Below, in pieces: positions 1 through 8,035 of a stretch of 8,743 bases of DNA. Where the stretch lies: positions 1 through 8,743 of the forward strand of contig VBDL01000006.1 of NCBI GenBank assembly GCA_005884255.1, in the 5' to 3' direction. Below the pieces are notes generated by a model. That model was not told where the DNA came from. It ran no database searches and saw nothing but the letters and a program-made list of their open reading frames with translations. Source of the stretch: Betaproteobacteria bacterium. Lineage in GTDB: Bacteria > Pseudomonadota > Gammaproteobacteria > Burkholderiales > Burkholderiaceae_C. Positions within the stretch are counted from its first letter, which is position 1; each line of letters starts with the position of its first letter. Both the position numbers and the translations under genes were made by a program.

Positions 1-99
1 GTCGTCGGCACGCACCTTCTTCTTGCGCACGCGGGCAAGCGCGCCGAGTGCGGGCGAGGCAAGCGCTGCCGCGAGCAGCGCACGTCGAAATTGATCCAT
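1..99 (-). CDS. N-terminus of an exported protein (partial, runs off left edge)
   Basis: Only the first 33 codons are visible, starting from an ATG at 99 and open to base 1. The peptide begins MDQFRRALLAAALASPALGA and has the plan of a signal peptide: a short N-region with two adjacent arginines (residues 5-6), an alanine/leucine-rich core (about 7-21), and a possible cleavage site after the Ala-Leu-Ala at 20-22. The paired arginines resemble a Tat signal, but the full consensus is not met, so Sec export is equally possible. The sequence after the cleavage site is strongly basic (residues 23-30, RVRKKKVR). No good Shine-Dalgarno precedes the ATG. The gene lies 63 nt downstream of the transglutaminase gene on the same strand, with a strong hairpin between them, so it may be a separate transcription unit. 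The mature protein is outside the window and I cannot name it. Confidence 0.6.
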   Translation of the reverse strand, partial: MDQFRRALLAAALASPALGALARVRKKKVRADD

Positions 100-125
100 T
101 GCGCGAGAGCTTAGCCGACGGAGCG

Positions 126-150
126 CCGGGTCGCGGTATTCCGCGACCGG
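126..150 (-). terminator. Strong GC hairpin after the transglutaminase gene, terminator-like without a U-run
   Basis: An 8-bp perfect inverted repeat (GGTCGCGG at 129-136, CCGCGACC at 141-148) encloses a 4-nt loop (137-140). It can be lengthened by two further C-G pairs (126-127 with 149-150) if G128 is bulged. It starts 12 nt after the transglutaminase stop on the minus strand. The bases after it on that strand (GCGCTCCGTC) contain no U-tract, so it is not a classic intrinsic terminator. It could assist termination, protect the 3' end of the operon mRNA, or act as a 5' element for the next gene. Confidence 0.5.
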
Positions 151-162
151 GTGCCGTCAGTC

Positions 163-2202
163 CTACCGGCGCAGGCGCGCCGCTTCCCGCGCAAAGCGCC
201 GCGACCATGCCGCATCGGGCAGGCGCTGCCCGCCGCGCGCATAGCGCAGGCGATCGAGCTCGTCGAGCAGAGTCGCCAGCGCATCGCCTGCGCCGCCACG
301 GCGCGCACGCACCGCCTGTGCCAGCGCGCGCGGCGCTTCGTGCGCAGCCGTGGCCACGCCCAGCGCGCCGAGCGTACGACGCAGGCGTGCATGCAGCCGC
401 GTCCACGGATCGACGCGGCGCCGGTCCCACCAGGCCCACACCGCGCCGGCTGCGCTGACGCCCACCAGAACCTGCAGCAGCAGCAGCGCCAGGTCTTCCC
501 AGCTGGGCGAGCCGACGCCGAGATTGCGCAGCAGGTCGAACTGTTGCGTGCGCGAATAGTTCAGCACCCACTGGTTCCAGCGGTTGTTGATGGCCTCCCA
601 GTTCCGCCGCAGCTGAGCGAGCAGCGTCGGGCTCATGGTGTTCAAGGCGCCGGCCATGAAACCCAGCCGCGGCGGCAGGCTCGCGCTGTACACGATGCGC
701 TCGGGCGCGACGGCGGCCGTGGGATCGGCGCGCAGCCAGCCGCGGCGCGGCTGCCAGTATTCGGCCCAGGCATGGGCGTGGCGTTGGCGCACGATGTAGT
801 AGCCGTCCACCGGATTCGCATCGGTCCCCTGGTAGCCGGTGACGACCCGCGCCGGCACGCCCATGGCGCGCATCACCACGACGAAGGAGGCCGCGAAGTG
901 CTCGCAGAAGCCGGCCTTGCGATCGAGCCAGAACTCGTCGATCGCATCACGGCCCGCGGCGTCGCCATAGGTGCCGGGCGCCAGCGTGTAGCTGAAGCCG
1001 CCGGTGCGGATGTGCTGCAGCAGCGCACGTGCCAGCGTGCTCGCTTCGGCATACGCGTAGGCCGGCTTCTCGCGCAGCGCGGCGGCCCAGGCGAGCGTGC
1101 GCGGGTTGAAGCCGGGCGGCAGATGCAGGTAGTCACCGGCATCGGGAAGTGCGCGCAGCGGGCCCTGCGTGAACTGCGTGTGGGCGACGGCGACGATGCG
1201 CAGGCGATCGGTCAACGGACGGTCGCTGGTCCACTGCAGGTCGTCGCGGTGGCCGATGCGGTAGCCCTCGGCGCGCGGCGGCACCTCGTCGGTGGCCATC
1301 TCCAGCAGCGGCAGCACGGTCAAGCGCGACGGCTCCAGCGTCATCTCGTAGGCATAGGCGGGCCCGAGCACGCGCAGTGCGTCGGCGCGCAGCGAGAGGC
1401 TCGGCCGCGGATCCACGCGTTTCCATTCGCGGCCGTCGAAGGCGCCGAGCACCGGACCGCGGAAGTACATCGCCTCGGGCGGGGGCACGGCGCCGTTGAA
1501 GCGCAGGCGCAGCGCGATGCTGTCGTCGTTCGCGACCTCGGCCACCGAGCCCATGGTCATGCTGCCCGACAGGCCCGTCCTCGCGGCGGCATCGCTGGGC
1601 AGGCCCCACAGCGGATCGAGCCGCGGAAACAGCACGAAGAGCAGCACCATCAGCGGCGCGCCGAGCAGCGCCGCGCGGGCCGCCAATCCACCCGCCTGGC
1701 TCAGGCGTGGCTGGCCCACCGGCATGTGCGCCAGCACCAGCGCGGTGAGCAGGCCCCACACGGCGACGATCATCGCCGCCGCCGTGAGCAGGGTCTGCGA
1801 ATAGAGGAACTGCGTGAGTACGAGGAAGAAGCCGAGGAAGAACACGACGAAGGCATCGCGGCGCGCGCGCAGCTCCAGCGTCTTCAGTGCCATCAGCACG
1901 ACCAGCAGCGTGACGCCGGCCTCCTTGCCGAGCAGCGTGCGCTCGGTCCACCACGTGAGGCCAGCGGCGATGGTGAGCATCACGACGAGCACCCAGCGGC
2001 CGGGCAGCGTCGCGTTGGCGAGCGCGAGGTTCATGCGCCACAACAGCACCACGGCGGTCAGCGCGGCGCACCACCAGGGCAGGTGAGTCAGATGCGGCAG
2101 CAGCGTCCAAGCGATCACGCCGAGCAGGAACAGCGTGTCGCGCGCATCGCGCGGCAGGTGGCGCCAGCCGGGCCAGCGCGGTAGCGTGAGATTCAAGACC
2201 AT
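163..2202 (-). CDS. tgpA: TgpA-type membrane transglutaminase-like protein (DUF3488, transglutaminase core, DUF4129)
   Basis: This 679-residue inner-membrane protein is close in size to Pseudomonas aeruginosa TgpA (about 670). An N-terminal DUF3488 membrane domain has about six hydrophobic helices between residues 20 and 192. A periplasmic transglutaminase core follows (about 350-500), then one more membrane helix (about 570-590) and a short cytoplasmic DUF4129-like tail. The catalytic residues are visible: Cys433 in GFCEHFA, His477 in HAHAWAEYW and Asp493 in RADPTA. Their spacing (44 and 16 residues) equals that recalled for TgpA C404/H448/D464, so the enzyme should be active. Its natural substrate is unknown; TgpA is essential in P. 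aeruginosa. The ATG at 2202 gives the start, since its ATGGTCTTGA overlaps the end of the DUF58 gene by 10 nt, implying translational coupling. The frame stays open upstream to 3315, but that stretch is only a shadow of the DUF58 gene. Confidence 0.93.
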   Translation of the reverse strand: MVLNLTLPRWPGWRHLPRDARDTLFLLGVIAWTLLPHLTHLPWWCAALTAVVLLWRMNLALANATLPGRWVLVVMLTIAAGLTWWTERTLLGKEAGVTLLVVLMALKTLELRARRDAFVVFFLGFFLVLTQFLYSQTLLTAAAMIVAVWGLLTALVLAHMPVGQPRLSQAGGLAARAALLGAPLMVLLFVLFPRLDPLWGLPSDAAARTGLSGSMTMGSVAEVANDDSIALRLRFNGAVPPPEAMYFRGPVLGAFDGREWKRVDPRPSLSLRADALRVLGPAYAYEMTLEPSRLTVLPLLEMATDEVPPRAEGYRIGHRDDLQWTSDRPLTDRLRIVAVAHTQFTQGPLRALPDAGDYLHLPPGFNPRTLAWAAALREKPAYAYAEASTLARALLQHIRTGGFSYTLAPGTYGDAAGRDAIDEFWLDRKAGFCEHFAASFVVVMRAMGVPARVVTGYQGTDANPVDGYYIVRQRHAHAWAEYWQPRRGWLRADPTAAVAPERIVYSASLPPRLGFMAGALNTMSPTLLAQLRRNWEAINNRWNQWVLNYSRTQQFDLLRNLGVGSPSWEDLALLLLQVLVGVSAAGAVWAWWDRRRVDPWTRLHARLRRTLGALGVATAAHEAPRALAQAVRARRGGAGDALATLLDELDRLRYARGGQRLPDAAWSRRFAREAARLRR

Positions 2203-3154
2203 AGCGCCAGCGCTTCCAGCCCGGCGCGGCGATGGCCGTCGCCGTAGCCCGGTTCGAGCTCGACGCCCGGCAGGCGCAGGCCCCACTCGGCGCCGGCGCG
2301 ATCTGCGGCCAGCACCCAGGCGGTCAGCCGCGACAGGCGCTGCTCTGGCGTCGGCAGGCGCGCCTGGCCGTAGTCGAACCACAGCTGCTGGCGCGTGGCT
2401 GCATGCGTGTCGCGACTCACCAGCTCGCCGGTGCGGGCGAACTTCTTCCACACCACGCGCTTGAGCGCATCGCCGCGCTGCCAGGCGCGCACGCCTTCGA
2501 AGTCGCCACTCTGGCTGCGCTGGCGGTCGCTGCTCTGCGCCGGCACGGCATGGGCGGCGGGCAAGGGCGCGGCGGGCTGCTCCGGCGACGGGTAGACGAG
2601 CACGCGCGACGCGGGGCGCCACAGCGTCCACGCGCGGAAGAGGCCGAACGGAAAGCGCGTCTCGGCCACCAGCGTGGGCAGCGCATGCAGGCCGCGCAGC
2701 TGCGGCACGAAGCTCACATGGGCGCTCACGCGCGCGCCGGCAGGCACGTCGGCCCAGGTCCAGCGCGGTTCCTTGCCGCCATCGTCGTCGATGCGCGTGC
2801 GCAGCCCGATGCCGTAGCGCGCGCTGCGGCTGCCGGTGAGCACGATCTGCAGCACCGCAGCCTGCCCGGCGAAGGCTGGCTCCGGCGGCCGCAGGTGCAG
2901 GGTGAGGCCGCGCAGCGTGCGATGCGTGAGCTGCATCGACACCAGCCCGCTGCCGGCCAGCATGAAGGTGAGCAGGAAGCCGAGGTTGAGCTGGTAGTTG
3001 ATCGATGCCACCAGCAGCACCATCAGCGTGGCGGCGAAGGCGAAGCCGACGCGGGTGGGCACGATGTAGATGTTGCTCTGCGTCAGCGTCCAGGTGTCGG
3101 TGGGCGCGTGGCGCGCTTGCCACCACGCGTCGAAGCGACGCTTGATGAACGAGA

Positions 3155-3158
<4 letters not shown>
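2193..3158 (-). CDS. DUF58 domain-containing membrane protein
   Basis: This 321-residue protein has two hydrophobic helices near its N-terminus (about 36-54 and 56-75), then a soluble region. The DUF58 signature lies at about 218-250: GDFEGVRAWQRGDALKRVVW followed by KKFARTGELVSRD, the typical GD...R.W...ART.EL pattern. DUF58 proteins are encoded beside MoxR ATPases and transglutaminases in many bacteria and may be partners of the ATPase, but their biochemical role is not settled. The start is taken as GTG at 3158, whose GTGA overlaps the MoxR stop by 4 nt. The peptide then starts with a basic amphipathic stretch (residues 1-15) before the first helix, which fits a cytoplasmic N-terminus. The C-terminus overlaps the transglutaminase start by 10 nt. 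No residue loss or frameshift was noticed. Confidence 0.92.
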
Positions 3159-4081
<923 letters not shown>

Positions 4082-4131
4082 GCGCCGCATCTTGCCGCAA
4101 ATCAGGGGACAAACAGGAGGCAAGCGGCGCG
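4082..4131. promoter_or_regulatory. 50-bp divergent intergenic region between moxR and the deacetylase gene
   Basis: Both transcription units must start within or very close to this 50-bp gap, so promoter elements probably reach into the 5' coding regions. No convincing sigma-70 -35/-10 pair with 16-18 bp spacing was found on either strand. The clear element is an AGGAGG at 4115-4120 for the plus-strand deacetylase gene, 11 nt before its ATG, a slightly long spacing. No similarly good Shine-Dalgarno is visible before moxR. Confidence 0.45.
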
Positions 4132-5067
4132 ATGTCTACCGCCTACTACAGCCACGCTGACTGCCGCGCGCACGACATGGGCCGCGGGCATCCGGAGTGC
4201 CCGCAGCGGCTCGATGCGATCTCCGATCACCTGATCGCCACCGGCCTCGATGTGGCGCTGACGCGGCGCGATGCGCCGCAGGTGGATGTCGCCGAGCTCG
4301 AACTGGCGCACAGCAAGCGCTACGTCACTGAGCTGAGCGAACGCCTGAAGAGCGTGGCCGAGAGCGGCCGCAGCATGGCGCTCGACCCCGACACCATCGC
4401 CTGCCCCGCCACCTGGAATGCCGCGCTGCGTGCCGCCGGCGCCGCGGTGGCGGCCACCGATGCCGTGATCGACGGCGACGTGAGCAACGCCTTCTGCGCG
4501 GTGCGCCCGCCCGGCCACCACGCGACACGCGACGAGGCGATGGGCTTCTGCTTCTTCAACAACGTGGCCGTCGCCGCCCGCCATGCGCTGGACAAGCGCG
4601 GGCTGCAGCGCGTGGCCATCGTCGACTTCGACGTGCACCATGGCAATGGCACCGAAGACATCATCGCCGGCGACGAGCGCGTGCTGATGGTGAGCTTCTT
4701 CCAGCACCCGCTGTACCCGGGCAGCGGCGCCGTACCCAAGGGCACGAACATGATCAACCTGCCGATCCCGCCGTACACGAAGGGCGGCGAGATCCGCGAA
4801 CTGATCGAGGCGATGTGGATGCCGCGGCTGGAAGCCTTCAAGCCGCAGATGATCTTCGTCTCCGCTGGTTTCGATGCGCACCGCGATGACGAGCTCGGCC
4901 AGCTCGGCCTCGTCGAGGCCGACTACGAATGGATCACGCGGCGTGTGAAAGACGTGGCCGATCGCCACGCGCAAGGGCGCATCGTGTCCTGCCTCGAAGG
5001 CGGCTACGATCTGGGCGCGCTGGCACGCAGCGTCGCGGTGCATTTGAGAGTGCTGGCGGGACTGTAA
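4132..5067 (+). CDS. Histone deacetylase / acetylpolyamine amidohydrolase family zinc hydrolase
   Basis: This 311-residue arginase-fold zinc amidohydrolase removes acetyl groups from lysine, polyamine or related acetylated amines. Key motifs are present: RPPGHH (125-130) with the paired active-site histidines His129/His130, GFCFFNN (138-144), and DFDVHHGNGT (165-174) with zinc ligands Asp167 and His169. The third ligand is Asp248 in AGFDAH, and the catalytic tyrosine is Tyr292 in LEGGYD. The set is complete, so activity is expected. Length and the MSTAYYSHADCR...GHPECPQRLDAI opening match the compact proteobacterial class II-like proteins. The native substrate cannot be read from sequence. 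The ATG at 4132 is supported by AGGAGG at 4115-4120 and by the N-terminal match. It is divergent from moxR and lies 11 nt upstream of the mechanosensitive channel gene, with which it is probably co-transcribed. Confidence 0.94.
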   Translation: MSTAYYSHADCRAHDMGRGHPECPQRLDAISDHLIATGLDVALTRRDAPQVDVAELELAHSKRYVTELSERLKSVAESGRSMALDPDTIACPATWNAALRAAGAAVAATDAVIDGDVSNAFCAVRPPGHHATRDEAMGFCFFNNVAVAARHALDKRGLQRVAIVDFDVHHGNGTEDIIAGDERVLMVSFFQHPLYPGSGAVPKGTNMINLPIPPYTKGGEIRELIEAMWMPRLEAFKPQMIFVSAGFDAHRDDELGQLGLVEADYEWITRRVKDVADRHAQGRIVSCLEGGYDLGALARSVAVHLRVLAGL

Positions 5068-5078
5068 GCTCCCGCCCC

Positions 5079-6344
5079 ATGACCCGACCGCTCACCGCCG
5101 ACGAAATCGCCGAACTGCTGGGCTCGCTGGCCAAGCCCAGCGCCATCACCGAAGCGGCCGTGCTGGCTGGCTGCCTGCTGTTGGCCTGGGGCGCCACGCG
5201 CCTGCTGCGCGGCACGGCGCCGAGGCATGCCTCGATCCTCTTCGGTGAACGGCTGGTCGATGGCGTGCTCTTTCCGTTGATCGCGTTGATCGCCGCGCTG
5301 GGTGCACGCTGGGGGCTCACCGGTGTCGTGCCGCTGGCGGTGTTCAAGCTCGCGGTGCCGATCCTCGTGTCGCTGGCCGTGATCCGCCTGACGGTGCGCG
5401 TGCTGACCGTGGCCTTTCCGGCGTCGCGGCCGATGCGCCTCATCGAGCGCTGGGTTTCGTGGGTGGCGTGGCTCGGCGTCGCGCTGTGGGTCACCGGCAT
5501 CTGGCCGACGGTGATGGACGCGCTGGACGACATCGGCTGGAAGATGGGCACGGCGCACGTGACCTTGCGCAACCTGATCGAAGGCACGCTGTCGGTGGTC
5601 GTCGTGATGGTGATTGCGCTGTGGGTGTCGGCGGCCGTCGAGGCGCAGCTGCTCAAGGGCGCGACCGCGAACCTGAGCCTGCGCAAGATCGCCGCCAACG
5701 CGACGCGCGCCGCGCTGCTCTTCGTCGGCTTGCTGATCGCGCTGTCGGCGGCCGGCATCGACCTCACCGCCTTGAGCGTGCTTGGCGGCGCGATCGGCGT
5801 GGGCCTCGGCCTCGGCCTGCAGAAGCTGGCGTCGAACTATGTGTCGGGCTTCGTCATTCTCGCCGAGCGGTCCTTGCGCATTGGCGACATGGTGCGCGTC
5901 GACGGCTTCGAGGGCCGTATCACCGACATCAGCACGCGCTACACAGTGATTCGCGCCCTCAACGGCCGCGAGTCGATCGTGCCCAACGAGCAGCTGATCA
6001 CGCAGCGCGTGGAGAACCTGTCGCTGGCCGATCCGCGCGTGCTGATCAGCACCACCGTGCAGGTGGCCTACGGCACCGACCTCGACGTGCTGATGCCGCA
6101 ACTCGCGGCTGCGGCGAGCAAGGTGCCGCGCGTGCTCACCGACCCTGCGCCGGCGGTGCAGCTCTCGACCTTCGCCACCGACGGGCTGGAGCTCAACGTG
6201 CTGTTCTGGATCGCCGACCCGGAGAACGGGCAAGGCAGCGTGAAGAGCGATGTGAACCTCGCGCTGCTGCGCACGCTGAACGGCGCGGGTGTGGAGATAC
6301 CGTACCCGCAGCGCGTGGTGCGCACGATTTCAGCGACGGACTAG
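5079..6344 (+). CDS. MscS-family mechanosensitive ion channel
   Basis: This 421-residue inner-membrane protein should open under membrane tension and release solutes during osmotic downshock. Hydrophobic helices lie at about 23-43, 60-78, 84-106, 124-142, 166-186 and 208-228. The glycine/alanine-rich pore helix follows (about 229-258, including GGAIGVGLGLGLQKLASNYV), then the MscS beta domain (about 260-315, ERSLRIGDMVRVDGFEGRI and VPNEQLITQRVENLS). An alpha/beta vestibule domain ends in the typical IPYPQ (407-411). It is longer than E. coli MscS (286 residues) because of extra N-terminal helices, a common arrangement. The ATG at 5079 is chosen because it lies just after the deacetylase stop and gives a sensible N-terminus; the frame is open further upstream, but there it is a shadow of the deacetylase gene. 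No strong Shine-Dalgarno is visible, so translational coupling is possible. Confidence 0.93.
   Translation: MTRPLTADEIAELLGSLAKPSAITEAAVLAGCLLLAWGATRLLRGTAPRHASILFGERLVDGVLFPLIALIAALGARWGLTGVVPLAVFKLAVPILVSLAVIRLTVRVLTVAFPASRPMRLIERWVSWVAWLGVALWVTGIWPTVMDALDDIGWKMGTAHVTLRNLIEGTLSVVVVMVIALWVSAAVEAQLLKGATANLSLRKIAANATRAALLFVGLLIALSAAGIDLTALSVLGGAIGVGLGLGLQKLASNYVSGFVILAERSLRIGDMVRVDGFEGRITDISTRYTVIRALNGRESIVPNEQLITQRVENLSLADPRVLISTTVQVAYGTDLDVLMPQLAAAASKVPRVLTDPAPAVQLSTFATDGLELNVLFWIADPENGQGSVKSDVNLALLRTLNGAGVEIPYPQRVVRTISATD
6341..6344. other. Shared CTAG carrying both convergent stop codons
   Basis: The palindrome CTAG holds the TAG stop of the channel gene on the plus strand (6342-6344) and the TAG stop of the cytochrome gene on the minus strand (6341-6343). 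The two coding regions therefore overlap tail to tail, with no space for a terminator between them. Confidence 0.9.
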
Positions 6345-7240
6345 CGATTTCCTGCCGCGCGCGCCGGCAGCGACTTCAGGAACACGTGCAGCGCCTGCAC
6401 GTCGACATCGCTCAGCTCGCGCAGCGATTCGAAGGGCATCACGCGCACCGTGGCGCCATCAGGGCGCTTGCCGCTCTTGAACATCGCGGCGAAGACCTTG
6501 ACGTCGCCGTACTGCCCCATCACCGAGCCTTCGCCCGGCGTCAGGTTGGCCGCGGCCGGCCAGTCCGGCGGGCCGCCGGGGATCTTGCCGCCCGAAAGCC
6601 CCGGGCCGTGGCAGCCGATGCACATGTTGGCCACGTAGGCGCCGTGCTCGACGGTCACGCCGCTGGCCACCGGCTTGGCAGGCGGCAGCGCGTGGTCGAT
6701 CTTCTGCGCCGCGTCTTGGATGGCGCCAAAGCCATAGAGCACGCGCACCGGCATGGGCAGCGTGAACTCGGCGGGGCCGCCTTGCGCCGGCGGCAGGCTG
6801 CGCGCATAGGCGACCAGCGCGGCCACGTCCGCGTCGGTGAGGCGGTTGTAGTCCTCGCTGGGCATGATGAAGACCGGCCGCCCGTCGGGCTTGACGCCAT
6901 GGCGGATGGTGCGCTCCCAGTCGACAACGCCGTAGCTGCCCACCACGCCGCCCGCGCCTGAGCTGATGTTCGGCGACTTGGCCCGCAGGCCGCCGCTGTC
7001 GATGAACACATGCCCGGCGCCGTTCGCGCCGTGGCACTCGGCGCAGCCGCGCGAGCTGAACAGGTACTTGCCGCGCTCGAGCGCCTGCGCGTCATCGGCC
7101 TGCGCCAGCGAGTAGGCCGGCACGGCGACGCGGCGATCCCTCTTGCGCTGCTCCATCTGCAGGCCGGTGAACAGCAGCGCACCGGCGAGCAGCGCCAGCA
7201 CCACGAGGGCGATCAACCCGCGCTTGATCCATCGATTCAT
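6341..7240 (-). CDS. Membrane-anchored diheme cytochrome c
   Basis: This 299-residue protein has two class I cytochrome c domains facing the periplasm. An N-terminal basic start (MNRWIKRG) and a hydrophobic helix (about 8-25) make a signal anchor; a charged stretch (QMEQRKRDRR, 28-37) follows with no clear cleavage site. The heme motifs are CAECH (66-70) and CIGCH (207-211). Likely axial methionines are Met126 (FIMPSEDY) and Met268 (RVMPFES), each about 60 residues after its heme motif. Each domain ends in a typical C-terminal helix (LTDADVAALVAYARSLP, 134-150; LSDVDVQALHVFLKSLP, 276-292), suggesting internal duplication. It resembles cytochrome subunits of periplasmic dehydrogenases, but no dehydrogenase gene is in the window and its redox partner is unknown. 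The ATG at 7240 has an excellent Shine-Dalgarno. It is co-directional with the hemerythrin-like gene, 52 nt upstream. Confidence 0.92.
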   Translation of the reverse strand: MNRWIKRGLIALVVLALLAGALLFTGLQMEQRKRDRRVAVPAYSLAQADDAQALERGKYLFSSRGCAECHGANGAGHVFIDSGGLRAKSPNISSGAGGVVGSYGVVDWERTIRHGVKPDGRPVFIMPSEDYNRLTDADVAALVAYARSLPPAQGGPAEFTLPMPVRVLYGFGAIQDAAQKIDHALPPAKPVASGVTVEHGAYVANMCIGCHGPGLSGGKIPGGPPDWPAAANLTPGEGSVMGQYGDVKVFAAMFKSGKRPDGATVRVMPFESLRELSDVDVQALHVFLKSLPARAAGNR

Positions 7241-7246
7241 CTCGGT

Positions 7247-7252
7247 TCCTCC
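7247..7252 (-). promoter_or_regulatory. Ribosome-binding site of the cytochrome c gene
   Basis: On the minus strand, GGAGGA lies within GAGGAGGAA and ends 6 nt before the ATG at 7240. It fixes the cytochrome start and is the strongest Shine-Dalgarno in the window, suggesting efficient independent translation. Confidence 0.75.
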
Positions 7253-7262
7253 TCGAGCTGTC

Positions 7263-7295
7263 TACGCAGGCATCGTGGGCGAGGATGCGCGCCTA
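7263..7295 (-). repeat. Imperfect inverted repeat at the end of the hemerythrin-like gene
   Basis: Two 12-nt arms (7263-7274 and 7284-7295) can pair at 10 positions, one of them G-U, with two mismatches and a 9-nt loop. The arm begins at the stop codon of the hemerythrin-like gene. No U-tract follows on the minus strand, and the cytochrome ribosome-binding site downstream is left free. It may be a weak terminator, a processing hairpin, or chance pairing in GC-rich DNA. Confidence 0.3.
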
Positions 7296-7952
7296 CGCCA
7301 TCCCGACAAGCCCGGGCGCGGGCGGTACGCGCAAGGCGCGCGCGAGCTTGGCCCAGCTCGTCTGGTCGAGGCGGCCGCGCACCAGATCGAGCACATGGCG
7401 GAATGGCTCCGGCGGGGTCTTGGTTTGGAAATCGCCCAGCAGCGCGGCCAGCTCCTGCGGATTCAGTGACGGCGCGAGCCAGTGCACGGTGTCCATCACC
7501 TCCCGCGGCGGGATGCTGGCCATCAGCCGGTCATGCAGCGCGACCAGCTCCTCGTCGCTGTACAGCGACCACAGCGTCGCGTTGTTGATCGTCTCTTCCT
7601 CGTGCATGTGCTCGAAGTTCTCTGCGACGAACAGCGACAGATGGCGATAGAGCCGATGCGCGGCCGGCATGCGCTGCTCCGCGGGCAGCGCGCGCAGCGC
7701 CTGCATCTCCTCCTCGAGCGCGCGGATGGTGGCCAGGTGCTCGATGTGGTCGTTGGCGGTCTGCCGGGCGCCGGCCGGGCGGCGCGCCTCGATCGCGGTG
7801 TGTACGAAGTCGTTCTCGTCGAGCGTGCGTTCCATCTCGGACGCGTCGGCGACGTCGAGCGCGCCGAGCTTGAGCAGGGTGTCGCACATGAAGCGGCGCA
7901 GCGCCTTGTGGATGCTGGCGTAGAAATCGAAGCGGGGGGTGGCGGCGGTCAT
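7293..7952 (-). CDS. Hemerythrin-like (HHE domain) protein
   Basis: This 219-residue soluble, mostly helical protein has no signal peptide and is probably cytoplasmic. Histidine and glutamate pairs fit a hemerythrin-like diiron helical bundle: His15 in SIHKALR, His51/Glu55 in FVHTAIEAR, His69 and His72 in ANDHIEHL, and His104, His115, His117 and Glu118-120 in HLSLFVAENFEHMHEEE. Such domains bind oxygen or nitric oxide, or help repair iron centres; which applies here cannot be told. The segment between residues 38 and 50 (SEM...DENDFVH) looks shorter than in relatives I recall, which may lack one ligand (see findings). The ATG at 7952 is preceded by GAGGAA (7957-7962) at 4 nt. The frame is open to an ATG at 8042, but the extra 30 residues are low-complexity and unlikely to be translated. 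It lies between the luxR-type gene and the cytochrome gene on the same strand. Confidence 0.8.
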   Translation of the reverse strand: MTAATPRFDFYASIHKALRRFMCDTLLKLGALDVADASEMERTLDENDFVHTAIEARRPAGARQTANDHIEHLATIRALEEEMQALRALPAEQRMPAAHRLYRHLSLFVAENFEHMHEEETINNATLWSLYSDEELVALHDRLMASIPPREVMDTVHWLAPSLNPQELAALLGDFQTKTPPEPFRHVLDLVRGRLDQTSWAKLARALRVPPAPGLVGMA

Positions 7953-7956
7953 GGCA

Positions 7957-7962
7957 TTCCTC
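7957..7962 (-). promoter_or_regulatory. Ribosome-binding site of the hemerythrin-like gene
   Basis: GAGGAA on the minus strand, 4 nt before the ATG at 7952, favours this start over the upstream in-frame ATG at 8042. Confidence 0.5.
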
Positions 7963-8035
7963 GGTGCGGTGGGGCCGGTTGCTCCGGCATGGCCCGCAGT
8001 GTCCGCAGGGCAGGCCGCCCATGCATCGCCCGAAA

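Noticed and set aside
151..2184. 677-codon plus-strand open frame opposite the transglutaminase gene
   Set aside because: The protein is rich in Arg, Ala, His and Gln with no domain pattern, typical of an antisense shadow in GC-rich DNA. The minus-strand frame has clear membrane helices and a catalytic triad.
5803..5820. Tandem GGCCTC repeats in the channel gene
   Set aside because: They encode the Gly-Leu repeats of the MscS pore helix and are explained by protein sequence.
4102..6233. Long minus-strand frames opposite the deacetylase and channel genes
   Set aside because: Composition is shadow-like, with many His, Arg and Asp residues and no recognisable motif. The plus-strand genes carry complete family signatures.
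5459..6961. 500-codon plus-strand frame running through the end of the channel gene and across the cytochrome gene
   Set aside because: It spans two convergent, strongly supported genes in the wrong frames and has no domain character.
7949..8026. Possible 25-residue leader ORF whose TGA overlaps the ATG of the hemerythrin-like gene
   Set aside because: The overlap is suggestive, but there is no Shine-Dalgarno before its ATG and the peptide has no recognisable attenuator feature. Chance is more likely.
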